Counted from the stretch's first letter, positions 24,549 to 34,349 are shown. The stretch: 64,000 bases of DNA from VRUE01 sp963753245 (GCA_963753245.1 CAVWBK010000007.1:248001-312000), one strand, 5' to 3'. The notes: generated by a model from the sequence alone, not told the origin. Numbers and translations: made by a program.

Positions 24549-24728
24549 ATGCCATTCGTGCAGATCGACTGGTTCGAGGGCCGCACCGACGAGCAGAAGG
24601 CGGAGATCGCCAAGCGGATCGAAGCCGCGTTGGTCGAGGTAGCCGGTGTGGCGCCCGAGCATTGCTGGGTGAAGTTCTCTGACTCAGCGAAGACCGATTT
24701 CATCATCGGCGAGTCCAGCGCGGACTGA
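24549..24728 (+). CDS. 4-oxalocrotonate tautomerase-family small enzyme
   Basis: This 59-aa protein begins MPFVQIDWFEGRT, with the Pro that becomes residue 1 and the catalytic base after Met removal. EQKAEIAKRIEAALVEV then matches the helix of 4-OT family tautomerases. The length (59) is right for the family, whose members form hexamers. It starts 21 bases after the thioredoxin stop. The substrate is not known; the family includes 4-oxalocrotonate tautomerases and dehalogenases. Confidence 0.85.
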   Translation: MPFVQIDWFEGRTDEQKAEIAKRIEAALVEVAGVAPEHCWVKFSDSAKTDFIIGESSAD

Positions 24729-24768
24729 GCCCGCAAATTGCGGTGGCGGCTTGACAGAGGAGCAACCG

Positions 24769-25581
24769 ATGGGTGAGTTCGGCTACAACGGCCACCGGAT
24801 CCGATACGACACCTACGGCGAAGGCGACCGGGTGCTGATCCTCGCCCACGGCCTGCTGATGAACCGCCGCATGCACTCGCGGCTGGGCTCGGCACTGGCC
24901 GAGCGTGGCCAGCGGGTGATCTGCGTTGATTTGCTCGGCCACGGTCGCTCCGATCGTCCCGAGGATCTGCGCCTTTACTCGATGCCCCTGTTCGCCCGTC
25001 AGGTCGCCAAACTGATCGACCACCTCGGCCTCGACTCGGCCGTCGTCGGTGGCACATCGCTGGGCGCCAACGTCGCCCTCGAGCTGGCTACGCGGGAGCC
25101 CGATCGCGTGCGCGGGCTGGTGATCGAGATGCCGGTACTCGATAACGCCCTGACCGGCGTGGCCGGCTTCTTCACGCCGATTATGCTCGGGCTGCGATTC
25201 GGGCGCCCGGTGTATGAGCTCGCATCACGGCTCAGCTCAGCGATCCCCCGTACCCATTACATCCTCGATATGGGCATCGACCTGCTGCGCCAGCGGCCCG
25301 GACCCTCGCTCGCGGTGCTGGAGGGATTGCTGCTCGGAGAGACAGCGCCCCACCGCGAGGAGCGGCGGCGGATCTCCCAGCCGACCCTGATCGTCGGCCA
25401 TACCCGTGACCCGGTGCACCCCTTCAGCGACTCCGGCATGCTCGCCGAAGAGCTCGAGAACGCGACCCTGATCGAGGCCAACTCGATCCTCGAGTGGCGC
25501 CTGACGCCCGCCCGACTCGACGACGAGCTGGCGAAATTCCTCGATCTGGTCTGGGCCGAACCGGTCGCCGCCCTCGCCTAG
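24769..25581 (+). CDS. Alpha/beta-hydrolase
   Basis: This 270-aa alpha/beta-hydrolase fold protein has the oxyanion region LAHGLLMNRR, LLGHGRSDRP, and the nucleophile elbow GGTSLGAN with the Ser in G-x-S-x-G. A C-terminal Asp appears in HTRDPVHPF. I choose ATG 24769, which has GAGGAG at 24756-24761; a TTG 18 bases upstream is also open. It follows the tautomerase by 40 bases. The substrate is unknown; candidates are esters, epoxides or carbon-carbon bonds of degradation intermediates, which would suit a tautomerase neighbour. Confidence 0.82.
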   Translation: MGEFGYNGHRIRYDTYGEGDRVLILAHGLLMNRRMHSRLGSALAERGQRVICVDLLGHGRSDRPEDLRLYSMPLFARQVAKLIDHLGLDSAVVGGTSLGANVALELATREPDRVRGLVIEMPVLDNALTGVAGFFTPIMLGLRFGRPVYELASRLSSAIPRTHYILDMGIDLLRQRPGPSLAVLEGLLLGETAPHREERRRISQPTLIVGHTRDPVHPFSDSGMLAEELENATLIEANSILEWRLTPARLDDELAKFLDLVWAEPVAALA

Positions 25582-25631
25582 ACTCGGGTCGGCCCGAAGA
25601 GCTTCGCCCGCGCTTGGGTCCCTCCTGGAGC

Positions 25632-25648
25632 GGATCGGGTGCCGATCC
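25632..25648. terminator. Short hairpin between convergent genes
   Basis: GGATCGG pairs with CCGATCC around GTG, between the convergent hydrolase and ileS genes. There is no T-run, so a terminator role is tentative. Confidence 0.3.
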
Positions 25649-25684
25649 TGACGCGAACCCGGATCGCGCTCGCCAGCTCCCGGA

Positions 25685-28600
25685 TCAGTCGGCGGCCAGT
25701 TTCACCCTGATCGCCAGCTCGCGGCCGTCGATCGTGGCGCTGGATCCCTGCGCGCCACCGTACTCAACCGAGGTCGCGAGGACCTCCGTGGCGAGATAGT
25801 GCTCGTGGGCGCGGGCCGCCTCGAGCAGCTCGGGATCACCGCCGAGGCGCAGGGAGATCCGGTCGGTGATCTCAAGCCCCGCCTCTTTGCGGGCGTTTTG
25901 CACCGCGTGGACGATCTCGCGGGCGAGGCCCTCACGCAGGAGCTCATCGTCGAGCTCGAGCGCCAGAGCCACCGCGTGTCCGGCCTCGGCCTCGACCTCA
26001 TAGCCCTCGAGCGGTTGCAGGGCGAGGCTCAGCTCCTCGGGCCCGAGCACATGCTCATCACCATCGACGTTGATCCCGATCTCGCCGCCGGCGCCGATTA
26101 CCCGCGCGACCCGTGCGGGATCAAGCGCCCCCACCGCGGCGGCGACCTGCGGCATCCGCTTGCCAAAGCGCGGGCCCAGGGCGCGGTAGTTGGGCTTCAC
26201 CGCATAGCTGATCAGCTCGGCCTCCTCGGAGACGAAGTCGAGCTCCTTGACGTTCAGCTCGGCGGTGACGAGCGCTGAGCGCGCTTCGATCGCCGCCCGC
26301 TCGACGTCGCTGGCGACGATCACCGCCCGGCGCAGCGGCTGGCGCATCTTCGCCTTTGCCTGCGCGCGCGCGGCGCGACCGAGCTCGACGGTGAGCCGCA
26401 CCGCCCCCATCGCCGCCTCCAGCTCGGGGTCGGCCAGCTCGGGGTCGGCAACTGGGAAGTCACGCAGGTGGACCGAGCCCCCTTCGCGATCTCGCTCCGC
26501 CGCCTCGCCATCGGTGAGGTTCAGATGGATCTCATCGGCGAGAAAGGGAATGAAGGGAGCCAACATCGCGGCTGTCTCCAAAAGGCAGTGGCGCAGCGTC
26601 GCGAAGGCGGCCCGGTCGCCGTCCCAAAAACGCCGGCGCGAGAGCCGCACATACCAGTTGGAGAGCTCCTCGACGTACTCTGCGATCGCTCGCCCGGCGG
26701 TGGTGCAGTCGAAATCATCCATCCGCTCGCGCACCCTGGCGACGGTCCCCTGCAGCCGAGATAGAACCCAGCGGTCAAGGTCCTCTGCCGCCGTCGGCTC
26801 GGGCTCGAAATCAGCCGGGGTCAGGTTCTCGGCGTTCGCGTATAGGACCCAGAAGGAGTAGGTATTCCAGAGTGTGAGCAGGAACTGGCGCACCGACTCG
26901 CCGACGGTCTCGACCGAGAAGCGGTAGCCCGACCAGGGCTGCTGGGTGGCCAGGTAATACCAGCGGAAGGCGTCGGCGCCATGGATGGCGATCACATCCC
27001 AGGGGTCGACCACATTGCCGCGGCTCTTTGACATCTTCTGGCCCTCGGGGTCGAGGATCAGCCCCAGGCAGACGCAGTTGCGATAACTGGAGGTGTCGAA
27101 GAGCAGGGTCGACTCGGCCAAGAGCGTGTAGAACCAGCCGCGGGTCTGGTCCTGGGCCTCGCAGATGTAATCGGCCGGGAAGCGCTGCTCGAACTCCGCC
27201 TCGTTCTCAAACGGGTAGTGGAACTGAGCGAAGGGCATCGCACCGCTGTCATACCAAGTGTCGATCACCGACTCGACCCGGCGCATCTCAGCCCCGCAGC
27301 GCTCGCAATCGAGCACGACCGCGTCGATGTAGGGGCGGTGCAGGTCAGCAGGAACCTCACCGCGCGCCCGCTCGGCGAGCTCCTCCACCGAGCCGATACA
27401 TACCAGCGAGTCGCAGCCCTCCCCGAGACAGCGCCAGATCGGCAGCGGCGTGCCCCAGTAGCGGTCGCGCGAGAGCGCCCAATCGACGTTGTTCTCCAGC
27501 CACTTGCCAAAGCGGCCGTGTTTGATGTGCTCGGGATGCCAGCCGATCGTCTCGTTGTTGGCCAGCAGCTCCTCGCGCGCGGTCGAGGTGGCGATATACC
27601 AGCTCGACTTGGCGTAGTAGAGCAGCGGCGTGGCGCAGCGCCAGCAGTGGGGGTAGGAGTGCTCATAGACCTGCTCTCGAAAGAGCAGGCCGCGATTCAC
27701 GAGGTCCTCGATCAGCGCCCGGGTCAGCTCTGGGTCCTTGACGAAGCGCCCCGCGAACCCGCTCACCTGCTCGCCGAAGCGCCCGTCGAGACCGACCGGG
27801 TTGTAGAGGCTGCCGTGGTCGGTGGGGTCAAAGAGGCCGTTGGCGGCGGCGAGCGCATAGTCGTCCTCGCCGAAAGCGGGAGCGATGTGGACGAGCCCGG
27901 TGCCGTCCTCGGTGGTGACGAAGTCTCCAGCGAGCACCGGTGAGGCACCCGGCTCGCGGTCGGCGAGCGCAAAAACCGGCCCCCGATAACGGCGTCCGAC
28001 CAGCTCGCTTCCCGGCAGGCGAGCGATGATCTGAGCCCCCTCGCCCAGCACCCTCTCGACCAGGGCCTCGGCGATGATCAGCGTCTCCTCGCCGACCCTC
28101 GCCTTGACGTAGGTGACATCGGGGGCGACGGCGACGGCGAGGTTGCCGGGCAGCGTCCAGGGCGTCGTGGTCCAGACCAACAGCGACTCACCATCGGCCT
28201 CAAGCAGGGGGAAGCGGACGTAGATCGAGGGGTCCTCGACGTCGCGGTAGCCGAGTGCCACCTCATGTGAGGAGAGCGCCGTCCCGCAGCGCGGGCAGTA
28301 GGGGACCACCTTGTGGCCCTCATAGAGGCGCTCCTTATCCCAGAGCCGGCGAAGGCTCCACCAGACCGACTCGATGTAGTTGTCCTCGAGGGTGACGTAG
28401 GGGTGCTCGAGGTCGATCCAAAAGCCGATCCGCTCGGTCAGCCGGTCCCACTCCTCGACGTACTCGAAGACCGACTCCCGGCAGCGGGCGTTGAACTTGT
28501 CGATCCCCAATTCCTCGATCTCCTGCTTGGAGGAGATGCCGAGCTCTTTTTCAACCTCGATCTCGACCGGCAGACCGTGGCAGTCCCAGCCGGCCTTGCG

Positions 28601-28846
28601 CGGCACCCGGTAGCCGCACATCGCCCGGTAGCGGGGATAGATGTCCTTGAAGACCCGGGCGAGGACGTGATGGGAGCCCGGGCGACCGTTCGCGGTCGGC
28701 GGGCCCTCGTAGAAACTCCAGACCTCGGCACCCTCACGCGAGGCGAGCTGGCGCTTGAAGACATCGCGCTCGCGCCAGCGCTCGAGCACCCGCTGCTCGA
28801 GGTCGGGGAAGCTCTGTTTGGGGTCGACGGGGCTGAAGCCGGGCAT
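25685..28846 (-). CDS. ileS: Isoleucyl-tRNA synthetase
   Basis: This 1053-aa class I aminoacyl-tRNA synthetase charges tRNA-Ile. The HIGH-type motif reads GSHH within PPTANGRPGSHHVLAR (about residues 50-65), and the KMSKS loop reads GQKMSKSRGNVVDPW near residue 600. The editing domain lies between them. The form with a changed HIGH motif and this length corresponds to the long eukaryote-like type found in actinobacteria, a group known for low mupirocin sensitivity. The C-terminus ends in a DUF-like tRNA-binding extension. Only 35 bases separate it from a divergent SDR gene, so no T-box leader fits. Confidence 0.96.
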   Translation of the reverse strand: MPGFSPVDPKQSFPDLEQRVLERWRERDVFKRQLASREGAEVWSFYEGPPTANGRPGSHHVLARVFKDIYPRYRAMCGYRVPRKAGWDCHGLPVEIEVEKELGISSKQEIEELGIDKFNARCRESVFEYVEEWDRLTERIGFWIDLEHPYVTLEDNYIESVWWSLRRLWDKERLYEGHKVVPYCPRCGTALSSHEVALGYRDVEDPSIYVRFPLLEADGESLLVWTTTPWTLPGNLAVAVAPDVTYVKARVGEETLIIAEALVERVLGEGAQIIARLPGSELVGRRYRGPVFALADREPGASPVLAGDFVTTEDGTGLVHIAPAFGEDDYALAAANGLFDPTDHGSLYNPVGLDGRFGEQVSGFAGRFVKDPELTRALIEDLVNRGLLFREQVYEHSYPHCWRCATPLLYYAKSSWYIATSTAREELLANNETIGWHPEHIKHGRFGKWLENNVDWALSRDRYWGTPLPIWRCLGEGCDSLVCIGSVEELAERARGEVPADLHRPYIDAVVLDCERCGAEMRRVESVIDTWYDSGAMPFAQFHYPFENEAEFEQRFPADYICEAQDQTRGWFYTLLAESTLLFDTSSYRNCVCLGLILDPEGQKMSKSRGNVVDPWDVIAIHGADAFRWYYLATQQPWSGYRFSVETVGESVRQFLLTLWNTYSFWVLYANAENLTPADFEPEPTAAEDLDRWVLSRLQGTVARVRERMDDFDCTTAGRAIAEYVEELSNWYVRLSRRRFWDGDRAAFATLRHCLLETAAMLAPFIPFLADEIHLNLTDGEAAERDREGGSVHLRDFPVADPELADPELEAAMGAVRLTVELGRAARAQAKAKMRQPLRRAVIVASDVERAAIEARSALVTAELNVKELDFVSEEAELISYAVKPNYRALGPRFGKRMPQVAAAVGALDPARVARVIGAGGEIGINVDGDEHVLGPEELSLALQPLEGYEVEAEAGHAVALALELDDELLREGLAREIVHAVQNARKEAGLEITDRISLRLGGDPELLEAARAHEHYLATEVLATSVEYGGAQGSSATIDGRELAIRVKLAAD

Positions 28847-28881
28847 AAGCAGGGGATTCTACGAGCGGCTAGGCTGCGGCC

Positions 28882-29760
28882 ATGGCGTCCGTCTTCCCCC
28901 TCAACGGAAAGGTGGCCCTGGTCACCGGCGCGGCGCGGGGAATCGGCTTTGAGACCGCGCGCCACATGCACATGCGAGGCGCCTCCGTCGCGGTCCTCGA
29001 CCTCGACCCAGAGCAGGCCCGCGAGGCCGCCGAGCAAATCGGCGAGCGGGCAATCGGGATCGGAGCCGACGTCACCGACCACGGTGCGATGATGGCCGCG
29101 GTCGCCGAGGCGGTCGAGCGCTTCGGCGGGCTTGACGTCGCCGTCGCCAACGCTGGCATTGCCCAGAGTCAGGTCGCGACCGTCCGCGGCATCGGCACTG
29201 AGGAGTGGGAGCGCGTCTTTGAGGTGGACCTGCTCGGCGTCTGGCGCACCGTGCGGGCGGCGTTGCCGCAGATCGTCGAGCGGCACGGCCACATCGTCGT
29301 CACCGGCTCCGTCTACTCGTTCATGAACGGCGTCTTCAACAGCCCTTACGCGGTCGCCAAGGCCGGGGTCGAGAGCCTTGGCCGCAGCCTGCGGGCGGAG
29401 CTGAACCCGCTCGGCGCCAGCGCCAGCGTCGCCTACTGGGGCTGGGTCGACACCCGCATGGTTCAGGATGGGATGTCGCGGCCCCACTCGGACCGGATCA
29501 CGAAAGGGACGCCCGACTGGCTGCTCAAACGGATCACTCCCAGTGAGGCCGGCGCGGCGACCGTGCGCGGCATCGAAGAAAGGGCCCCTAGGATCTTTGC
29601 GCCGAAATGGTGGCGCTACGTCTCCGCCTTCCGAGGCATCGTCAACCCGCTGATCGACCGCCACCTGGAAAGAGACCAGAACTTCCTCGAGGCGATCCGC
29701 GCGGTGGAGACAGATGCCGACGAAGAGGGTGCGGCAGCCGTCGCGGCGAAGACCCTCTAG
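28882..29760 (+). CDS. SDR family oxidoreductase
   Basis: This 292-aa short-chain dehydrogenase has TGAARGIG at the cofactor site, NAGIA, the catalytic Ser in VTGSVYSFMNG, and YAVAK. A C-terminal extension of about 50 residues contains RIFAPKWWRYVSAFRGIVNPLIDR, which may contact membrane or lipid substrates and is seen in some actinobacterial SDRs. It is divergent from ileS. A short relic of a related gene lies just downstream. Confidence 0.9.
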   Translation: MASVFPLNGKVALVTGAARGIGFETARHMHMRGASVAVLDLDPEQAREAAEQIGERAIGIGADVTDHGAMMAAVAEAVERFGGLDVAVANAGIAQSQVATVRGIGTEEWERVFEVDLLGVWRTVRAALPQIVERHGHIVVTGSVYSFMNGVFNSPYAVAKAGVESLGRSLRAELNPLGASASVAYWGWVDTRMVQDGMSRPHSDRITKGTPDWLLKRITPSEAGAATVRGIEERAPRIFAPKWWRYVSAFRGIVNPLIDRHLERDQNFLEAIRAVETDADEEGAAAVAAKTL

Positions 29761-29793
29761 GCCGTTTGGCCGCCCGCTGGTGCTCGACGACAA

Positions 29794-29844
29794 AAGGTGG
29801 CGCTCCTCGCCGCCGCCAGGCGCGGCATCGGCTTTGAGACCGCA
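29794..29844 (+). pseudogene. Relic of an SDR gene N-terminus
   Basis: The frame reads KVALLAAARRGIGFETA, which aligns without gaps to KVALVTGAARGIGFETA of the intact SDR 885 bases upstream. The final 17 bases of the segment are identical in DNA. The glycine motif is damaged (TGA to AAA), and nothing SDR-like continues after it, so this is a fragment left by duplication or recombination. Confidence 0.6.
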
Positions 29845-29886
29845 GGCCCGCGAGAGCCTGGTCACGACTTCGCCCCCCGGACCGGC

Positions 29887-32685
29887 TCAGGCCGGCCGCG
29901 TCAGCCGCTCAAGCAGGAAGAGAAACGATTCGTAACGCTCGCCGGTCGCGCGGCTGAGCCCGATCTCGCAGGTGCGGTTGCTGGAGATGCAAGCGTCGAA
30001 GTCGCGCCGGGCCAGCTCGATCGCCTGCGGACGGGTCGCGGCCTCCGTCAGCTCCGGGTGGGAGATGCCGCGATCGCCGGCGAAGCCGCAGCAGGTCGCC
30101 GAGGGCGCGATGTAGACCTCATCGGCGAGGGCGGCTGCGAGCGCTCGCAGGCGCGGCGCGAGGCCCAGGTGGCGGGTCGCGCAGGTCGGGTGGACGGTCG
30201 CCGAGCCGACCTTGGCGCGAACCTCGAGCTCGGGGAGCAGGCGGTCGTGGGCCCAGGTGACGGAGTCGACGATCCGAAGCCCGGCGTGGCGCTCGGCGTT
30301 GCGCTCATTGAGCGTCCCCTCACCGGGGACGGAGATCGCCTGGGTGCAGGAGGCGGCGTCGACGAGGACCGGCAGCTCGCCCTCGCCGCTCCACTCCCAG
30401 AGGCGCTCGACCATCTCGTTCGCCTTGTGGCGGTGGGCGTCGGCGAAGCCTTTCGAGCTCCACGGCAGCCCGCAGCAGCTGCCCGCGACCTCGGGCGGAA
30501 TCCAAACTGACAGCCCGGCCCGGCGGGATACCTCGACCAGCGCTTCGGTCGGCCCGCCGCCGAAGATCCGGTTGGTGCAGGAGGGAACGTAGACGGCGGC
30601 GGCGCCCGTTCGCTCGGTGCTCGGCATGCTCGCCGAAGCTGGGCCCGGAAGGCTCTTGCCGCGCTTCGTCCGACGGGCCAACGGGGCCCCGACCCGCAGG
30701 CCGAGCCGCGATGCGCGTTCGACGGCCGCCCAGCGTTTGGCGGCGAGCAGCGCCCCCGCCTCGGCCCCGGCGCCGTGGCGCTGCTCGCGCAGCTCCTTGA
30801 CCAGCTTGCCGGTGTCGATGCCCACTGGGCATGCGAGCTGGCAGGACCCGTCGGTGGCGCAGGTGTCGAGGGCGTCGTACTCGTACTCCTCGAGCAGCTT
30901 CTGACGCAGCGAGGACCCCTCCGGCTGTCGGGCGATCTCCCGTCGCAGAACAATCCGCTGGCGCGGTGTCGTGGTCAGGTTGCGGCTCGGGCAGACGGGC
31001 TCGCAGAAACCGCACTCCACACAGGCGCTCGCCGACTCCTCGATCGCTGGGGTCGTTTTCAGATTGCGCAGATGAACGCCGAGGTCGCGGTTGAGGACGA
31101 CGCCTGGGGCGAGGACACCGGCGGGGTCGGCGAGCTCCTTCACCCGCCACATCAGCGCCGTCGCCTTCTCCCCCCACTCGCGCTCGACATAGGGGGCCAT
31201 GTTGATCCCGGTCCCATGCTCGGCCTTCAGAGAACCGTCGTACTTGTCGACGATCAACTCGACCAGCTTCGCCATGAAGGCCTCGTAGCGCTCAAGGTCC
31301 TCCTCCTTGGCGAAGTCCGGGGTCAGCATGAAATGGAGGTTTCCGGCCGAGGCGTGGCCGGCGACGCCGGGCAGGAAGCCGTGCTCGCCGAGCAGCGCCT
31401 GCAGATCCCGCGCACCCTCGGCGATCCGCTCTGGAGGCACGCAGACGTCCTCGACGATCAGCGCCGTGCCGGGCAGGCGCAGGCGACCGATCAGGCCGTG
31501 CAGGCCCTCGCGCACCCGCCAGGCGAGCGCGATCTCCTCGACATCGCGGCTGAACTCGAGCGCCCGAATCGTCTCCCGCGAGGCGAGGATCTCCTCTGCC
31601 CTGGTGATGTGGGCGGCGAGCTCCGCATCGGTCTCGGCGCCGAACTCGACCAGCAGCACCGCTGACTCGGGCGGTAGCTCTTTCCACTCCTCAGGGGCCC
31701 CGACCATATTCCAAGCGGCTGTGATCAGGGCCGGGGCGACCATCAGCTCGACCGCGCTCGCGCCGGCCGCGACGAATTCGCGAACCGGGGCGATCGCCTC
31801 ATCGATCCCGGAGAAGTGGATCCAGGCAGTGGTGGTGCGGGCCGGCAGCGGGACGGTCTCAAAGACAGCCTCGGCGATGAAGCCGAGGGTGCCCTCCGAG
31901 CCGACCAGCAGCCGGCGGAAGATCTCGAGCGGCTTCTCAGCGTCGAGGAAGGCGCAGAGGCGGTAGCCGGTGGTGTTCTTGATCGCGAACTTGGTGCGGA
32001 TGCGCTCGCTGAGCTTCGGATCGGCGCCGATCTCGTCGCGGATCGCGGCGAGCCCGGCGGCGAGTTCGGGCTCCTGCGCCTCGAAGCGCTCGGCTGCGCC
32101 AGGGCTGGCGGTGTCGATCATTGTCCCGGAAGGCAGGACGAAGGTCATTGAGCGCAGCGTCGAGTAGGAGTCCTTGGTTGTCCCGCAGCGCATCCCACCC
32201 GAGTTGTTGGCGATCACCCCGCCGACGGTGGCGATCTCGGTGCTCGCCGGGTCGGGGCCGAGCTTACGACCGTGGGGAGCTAGAACCCGGTTGGCGTGGC
32301 CGAGCACGGTCCCGGGCTTGACCCGCACCAGCGCGCCGTCCTCCTCCACCGCGACGCCGCCGAAGTGGCGCCGTACGTCAACCAAAATGCCGTCGCTCTG
32401 ACCCTGGCCGTTGAGGCTGGTCCCCCCCGCGCGGAAGGTGACCGGGATCCCCTGGCGGCGGCCGTAGTCGAGCAGCTTGGCGACGTCCTCGGCATCGCGG
32501 GCCATGACCACGGCCTGCGGCAGCAGGCGATAGGGGCTGGCGTCAGAGGCGTAGCGGACGATGTCGCTGGCCCGTGCCAGGATGCGGTCGGCGCCGAGCA
32601 GGGCCTCGAGCTCACCACGCAGCGGCTGCGCGGTTCCCCCGGCGAGTGAGTCCGGCGCGCGATCGGGGGCGGCGAGGGCGGGCAT
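29887..32685 (-). CDS. FAD/Fe-S D-2-hydroxyacid dehydrogenase (GlcD-GlcF-like fusion)
   Basis: This 932-aa flavoprotein oxidises a D-2-hydroxy acid (lactate, glycolate or mandelate type) to the 2-oxo acid. The N-terminal FAD-binding region has FRAGGTSLNGQGQSDG and GGVIANNSGGM. It is followed by the cap domain with HASAGNLHFM and EHGTGI. A ferredoxin-like segment has CVECGFCEPVCPS and then CATDGSCQLACPVG, giving two 4Fe-4S clusters. The C-terminal half has cysteine-rich motifs with SCCGLPW and CCGFAGD. Electrons probably go to quinone. Its start is four bases after the stop of the decarboxylase gene, so the two form an operon. Confidence 0.92.
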   Translation of the reverse strand: MPALAAPDRAPDSLAGGTAQPLRGELEALLGADRILARASDIVRYASDASPYRLLPQAVVMARDAEDVAKLLDYGRRQGIPVTFRAGGTSLNGQGQSDGILVDVRRHFGGVAVEEDGALVRVKPGTVLGHANRVLAPHGRKLGPDPASTEIATVGGVIANNSGGMRCGTTKDSYSTLRSMTFVLPSGTMIDTASPGAAERFEAQEPELAAGLAAIRDEIGADPKLSERIRTKFAIKNTTGYRLCAFLDAEKPLEIFRRLLVGSEGTLGFIAEAVFETVPLPARTTTAWIHFSGIDEAIAPVREFVAAGASAVELMVAPALITAAWNMVGAPEEWKELPPESAVLLVEFGAETDAELAAHITRAEEILASRETIRALEFSRDVEEIALAWRVREGLHGLIGRLRLPGTALIVEDVCVPPERIAEGARDLQALLGEHGFLPGVAGHASAGNLHFMLTPDFAKEEDLERYEAFMAKLVELIVDKYDGSLKAEHGTGINMAPYVEREWGEKATALMWRVKELADPAGVLAPGVVLNRDLGVHLRNLKTTPAIEESASACVECGFCEPVCPSRNLTTTPRQRIVLRREIARQPEGSSLRQKLLEEYEYDALDTCATDGSCQLACPVGIDTGKLVKELREQRHGAGAEAGALLAAKRWAAVERASRLGLRVGAPLARRTKRGKSLPGPASASMPSTERTGAAAVYVPSCTNRIFGGGPTEALVEVSRRAGLSVWIPPEVAGSCCGLPWSSKGFADAHRHKANEMVERLWEWSGEGELPVLVDAASCTQAISVPGEGTLNERNAERHAGLRIVDSVTWAHDRLLPELEVRAKVGSATVHPTCATRHLGLAPRLRALAAALADEVYIAPSATCCGFAGDRGISHPELTEAATRPQAIELARRDFDACISSNRTCEIGLSRATGERYESFLFLLERLTRPA

Positions 32686-32689
32686 CGCG

Positions 32690-34288
32690 CTAGAACAACG
32701 ACATTCCGGGGGCGACCGGGACTTCGATTAGTTCCGGCTTTGAGGAGGCGAGGGCGGCGGCGAGGGCGGCGCGGACCTGATCGCGATCGCCGGCGCGGTG
32801 TGAGGTGACCCCGTAACCCTCGGCGACAGCTGCGACATCGAGTTTCGGCAGGTCGAGGCCCGGGGCGCCACTCACCTGCTCGACCTCGGCGAACCACTTG
32901 AGGATCGCGTACTCCTCGTTGCGAAGGACGAGGAAGGTGACCGGGGTCTGGTAGGCAACGGCGCTCCAAAAGGCGGTGACGGCGTACTGGACCGAGCCCT
33001 CGCCGATCACGCAGATGACCGGTCGGTCCGGCTGGGCGAGCTGCACCCCGACCGCGGCGGCGAGACCGAAGCCGAGCCCACCCCCGGCGCTGAAGTAGTA
33101 GCTGCCGGGGCGCGAGAGGCGCAGCTGGTTTCGCATCGAGGAGGTGCTCGAGGGCGACTCGAGGACGACGATCGCGTCCTCGGGCAGGACCTCGGCGAGA
33201 GCGGTATGGACGGTCGAGGCGTTGAGCGGGTCGGTCGGGGGGATTTCCTGCGGGGGCTGATTGGGCTCGGGCGCCGGCCGGCTCGATACGGGGAGCTCCG
33301 CGAGCAGGGCCTCGAGGGTGAGCTTGACGTCGGCGACGATCGCGTCTCCCATCGGTGCCCGCACGGCCTCGTCGGGGTCGCTGGTGATCGCAACCAGCGC
33401 CGCTCCCTGCGGCAGCAGCGGCCCGGGGATGTGCGGGTAATAGGGGAAGACCGAGCTGCCGATGACGAGGATCAGGTCGTGGCCCTCCAGGGTTTGACCA
33501 ATCGGCCCGATCGCGGGCGGCAGCACCCCGCGGAAGTTCGGATGACCCTCCGGAAACCCGAGCCGGCCGCCACCGGTCGCCGGCGAGGCCCAGACCGGCA
33601 GGCGCTGGCGCTCAGCCAGAGCTACGGCCAGGTCCCAGCCGCCGCTCGCGTCGATCTCGGGCCCAGCCACAAGCACCGGGTTGGAGGCCTGCTCGAGCCG
33701 CTGCGCCAAAGCGACGAGGACCTCTGGGTCGGCGCTGGCGCGGCCGCTTACGCGGCGCTCGATCGCGGCGCGGGCGTCGGCCTCATCGACCTCGGCGTAC
33801 CAGTCATCCATCGGCACCGAGACGAAGACCGGCCCGCGCGGCGGTAGGGAGGCGAGGTGGGCGCCGTGGGCGAGAGCCAGCGGCACATCCTCAGCCCGCG
33901 CCGGCTCGTGTGACCACTTGACCAGCGGGTGCGGCATCCGGGTTGCATCGCGATTGGTCAGGTTCGCCTGCAGGGTGATCTGCGCCCGTGTCTGCTGACC
34001 GGCGGTGATCAGCAACGGCGAGTGGTTGGCCTGGGCGGTGAAGATCGCACCCATCGCGTTGCCGAGGCCTGGGGCGGTGTGGAGGTTGACCACCGTTGTC
34101 TTGCCCGCGGCCTGGGCGTAACCATCGGCCATGCCGACGACAACCGCCTCCTGCAGACCCAGCACATAGCGAAAGTCCGAGGGGAAATTGGCGAGCATCG
34201 GCAGCTCCGTAGAGCCCGGATTGCCGAAGATCGTCGTCATCCCATGGGCGCGAAAGAGGTCAAAGGAAGCTTCGCGGACGTTGGCCAT
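32690..34288 (-). CDS. Benzoylformate decarboxylase-like ThDP enzyme
   Basis: This 532-aa thiamine-diphosphate enzyme matches benzoylformate decarboxylase (528 aa) in length and active-site pattern. It has FGNPGSTELPML with the Ser, LQEAVVVGMADGYA with the ThDP-activating Glu, and LHTAPGLGNAMG with the His. The ThDP site reads GEGSVQYAVTAF and then NEEY. I start it at ATG 34286-34288; the open frame upstream is antisense to the next gene. The neighbouring D-2-hydroxyacid dehydrogenase would supply its 2-oxo acid. Acetolactate synthase-like or oxalyl-CoA decarboxylase-like specificity cannot be excluded. Confidence 0.88.
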   Translation of the reverse strand: MANVREASFDLFRAHGMTTIFGNPGSTELPMLANFPSDFRYVLGLQEAVVVGMADGYAQAAGKTTVVNLHTAPGLGNAMGAIFTAQANHSPLLITAGQQTRAQITLQANLTNRDATRMPHPLVKWSHEPARAEDVPLALAHGAHLASLPPRGPVFVSVPMDDWYAEVDEADARAAIERRVSGRASADPEVLVALAQRLEQASNPVLVAGPEIDASGGWDLAVALAERQRLPVWASPATGGGRLGFPEGHPNFRGVLPPAIGPIGQTLEGHDLILVIGSSVFPYYPHIPGPLLPQGAALVAITSDPDEAVRAPMGDAIVADVKLTLEALLAELPVSSRPAPEPNQPPQEIPPTDPLNASTVHTALAEVLPEDAIVVLESPSSTSSMRNQLRLSRPGSYYFSAGGGLGFGLAAAVGVQLAQPDRPVICVIGEGSVQYAVTAFWSAVAYQTPVTFLVLRNEEYAILKWFAEVEQVSGAPGLDLPKLDVAAVAEGYGVTSHRAGDRDQVRAALAAALASSKPELIEVPVAPGMSLF

Positions 34289-34349
34289 GGGCGCACCATA
34301 TCTTCGAAGGTTCAAGTCGCCCCGCGCCGCGATCCGATAACCGCAGGAG

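Noticed and set aside
28847..28881. T-box leader for ileS
   Set aside because: Only 35 bases separate ileS from the divergent SDR start, too short for a T-box, and no T-box sequence is visible.
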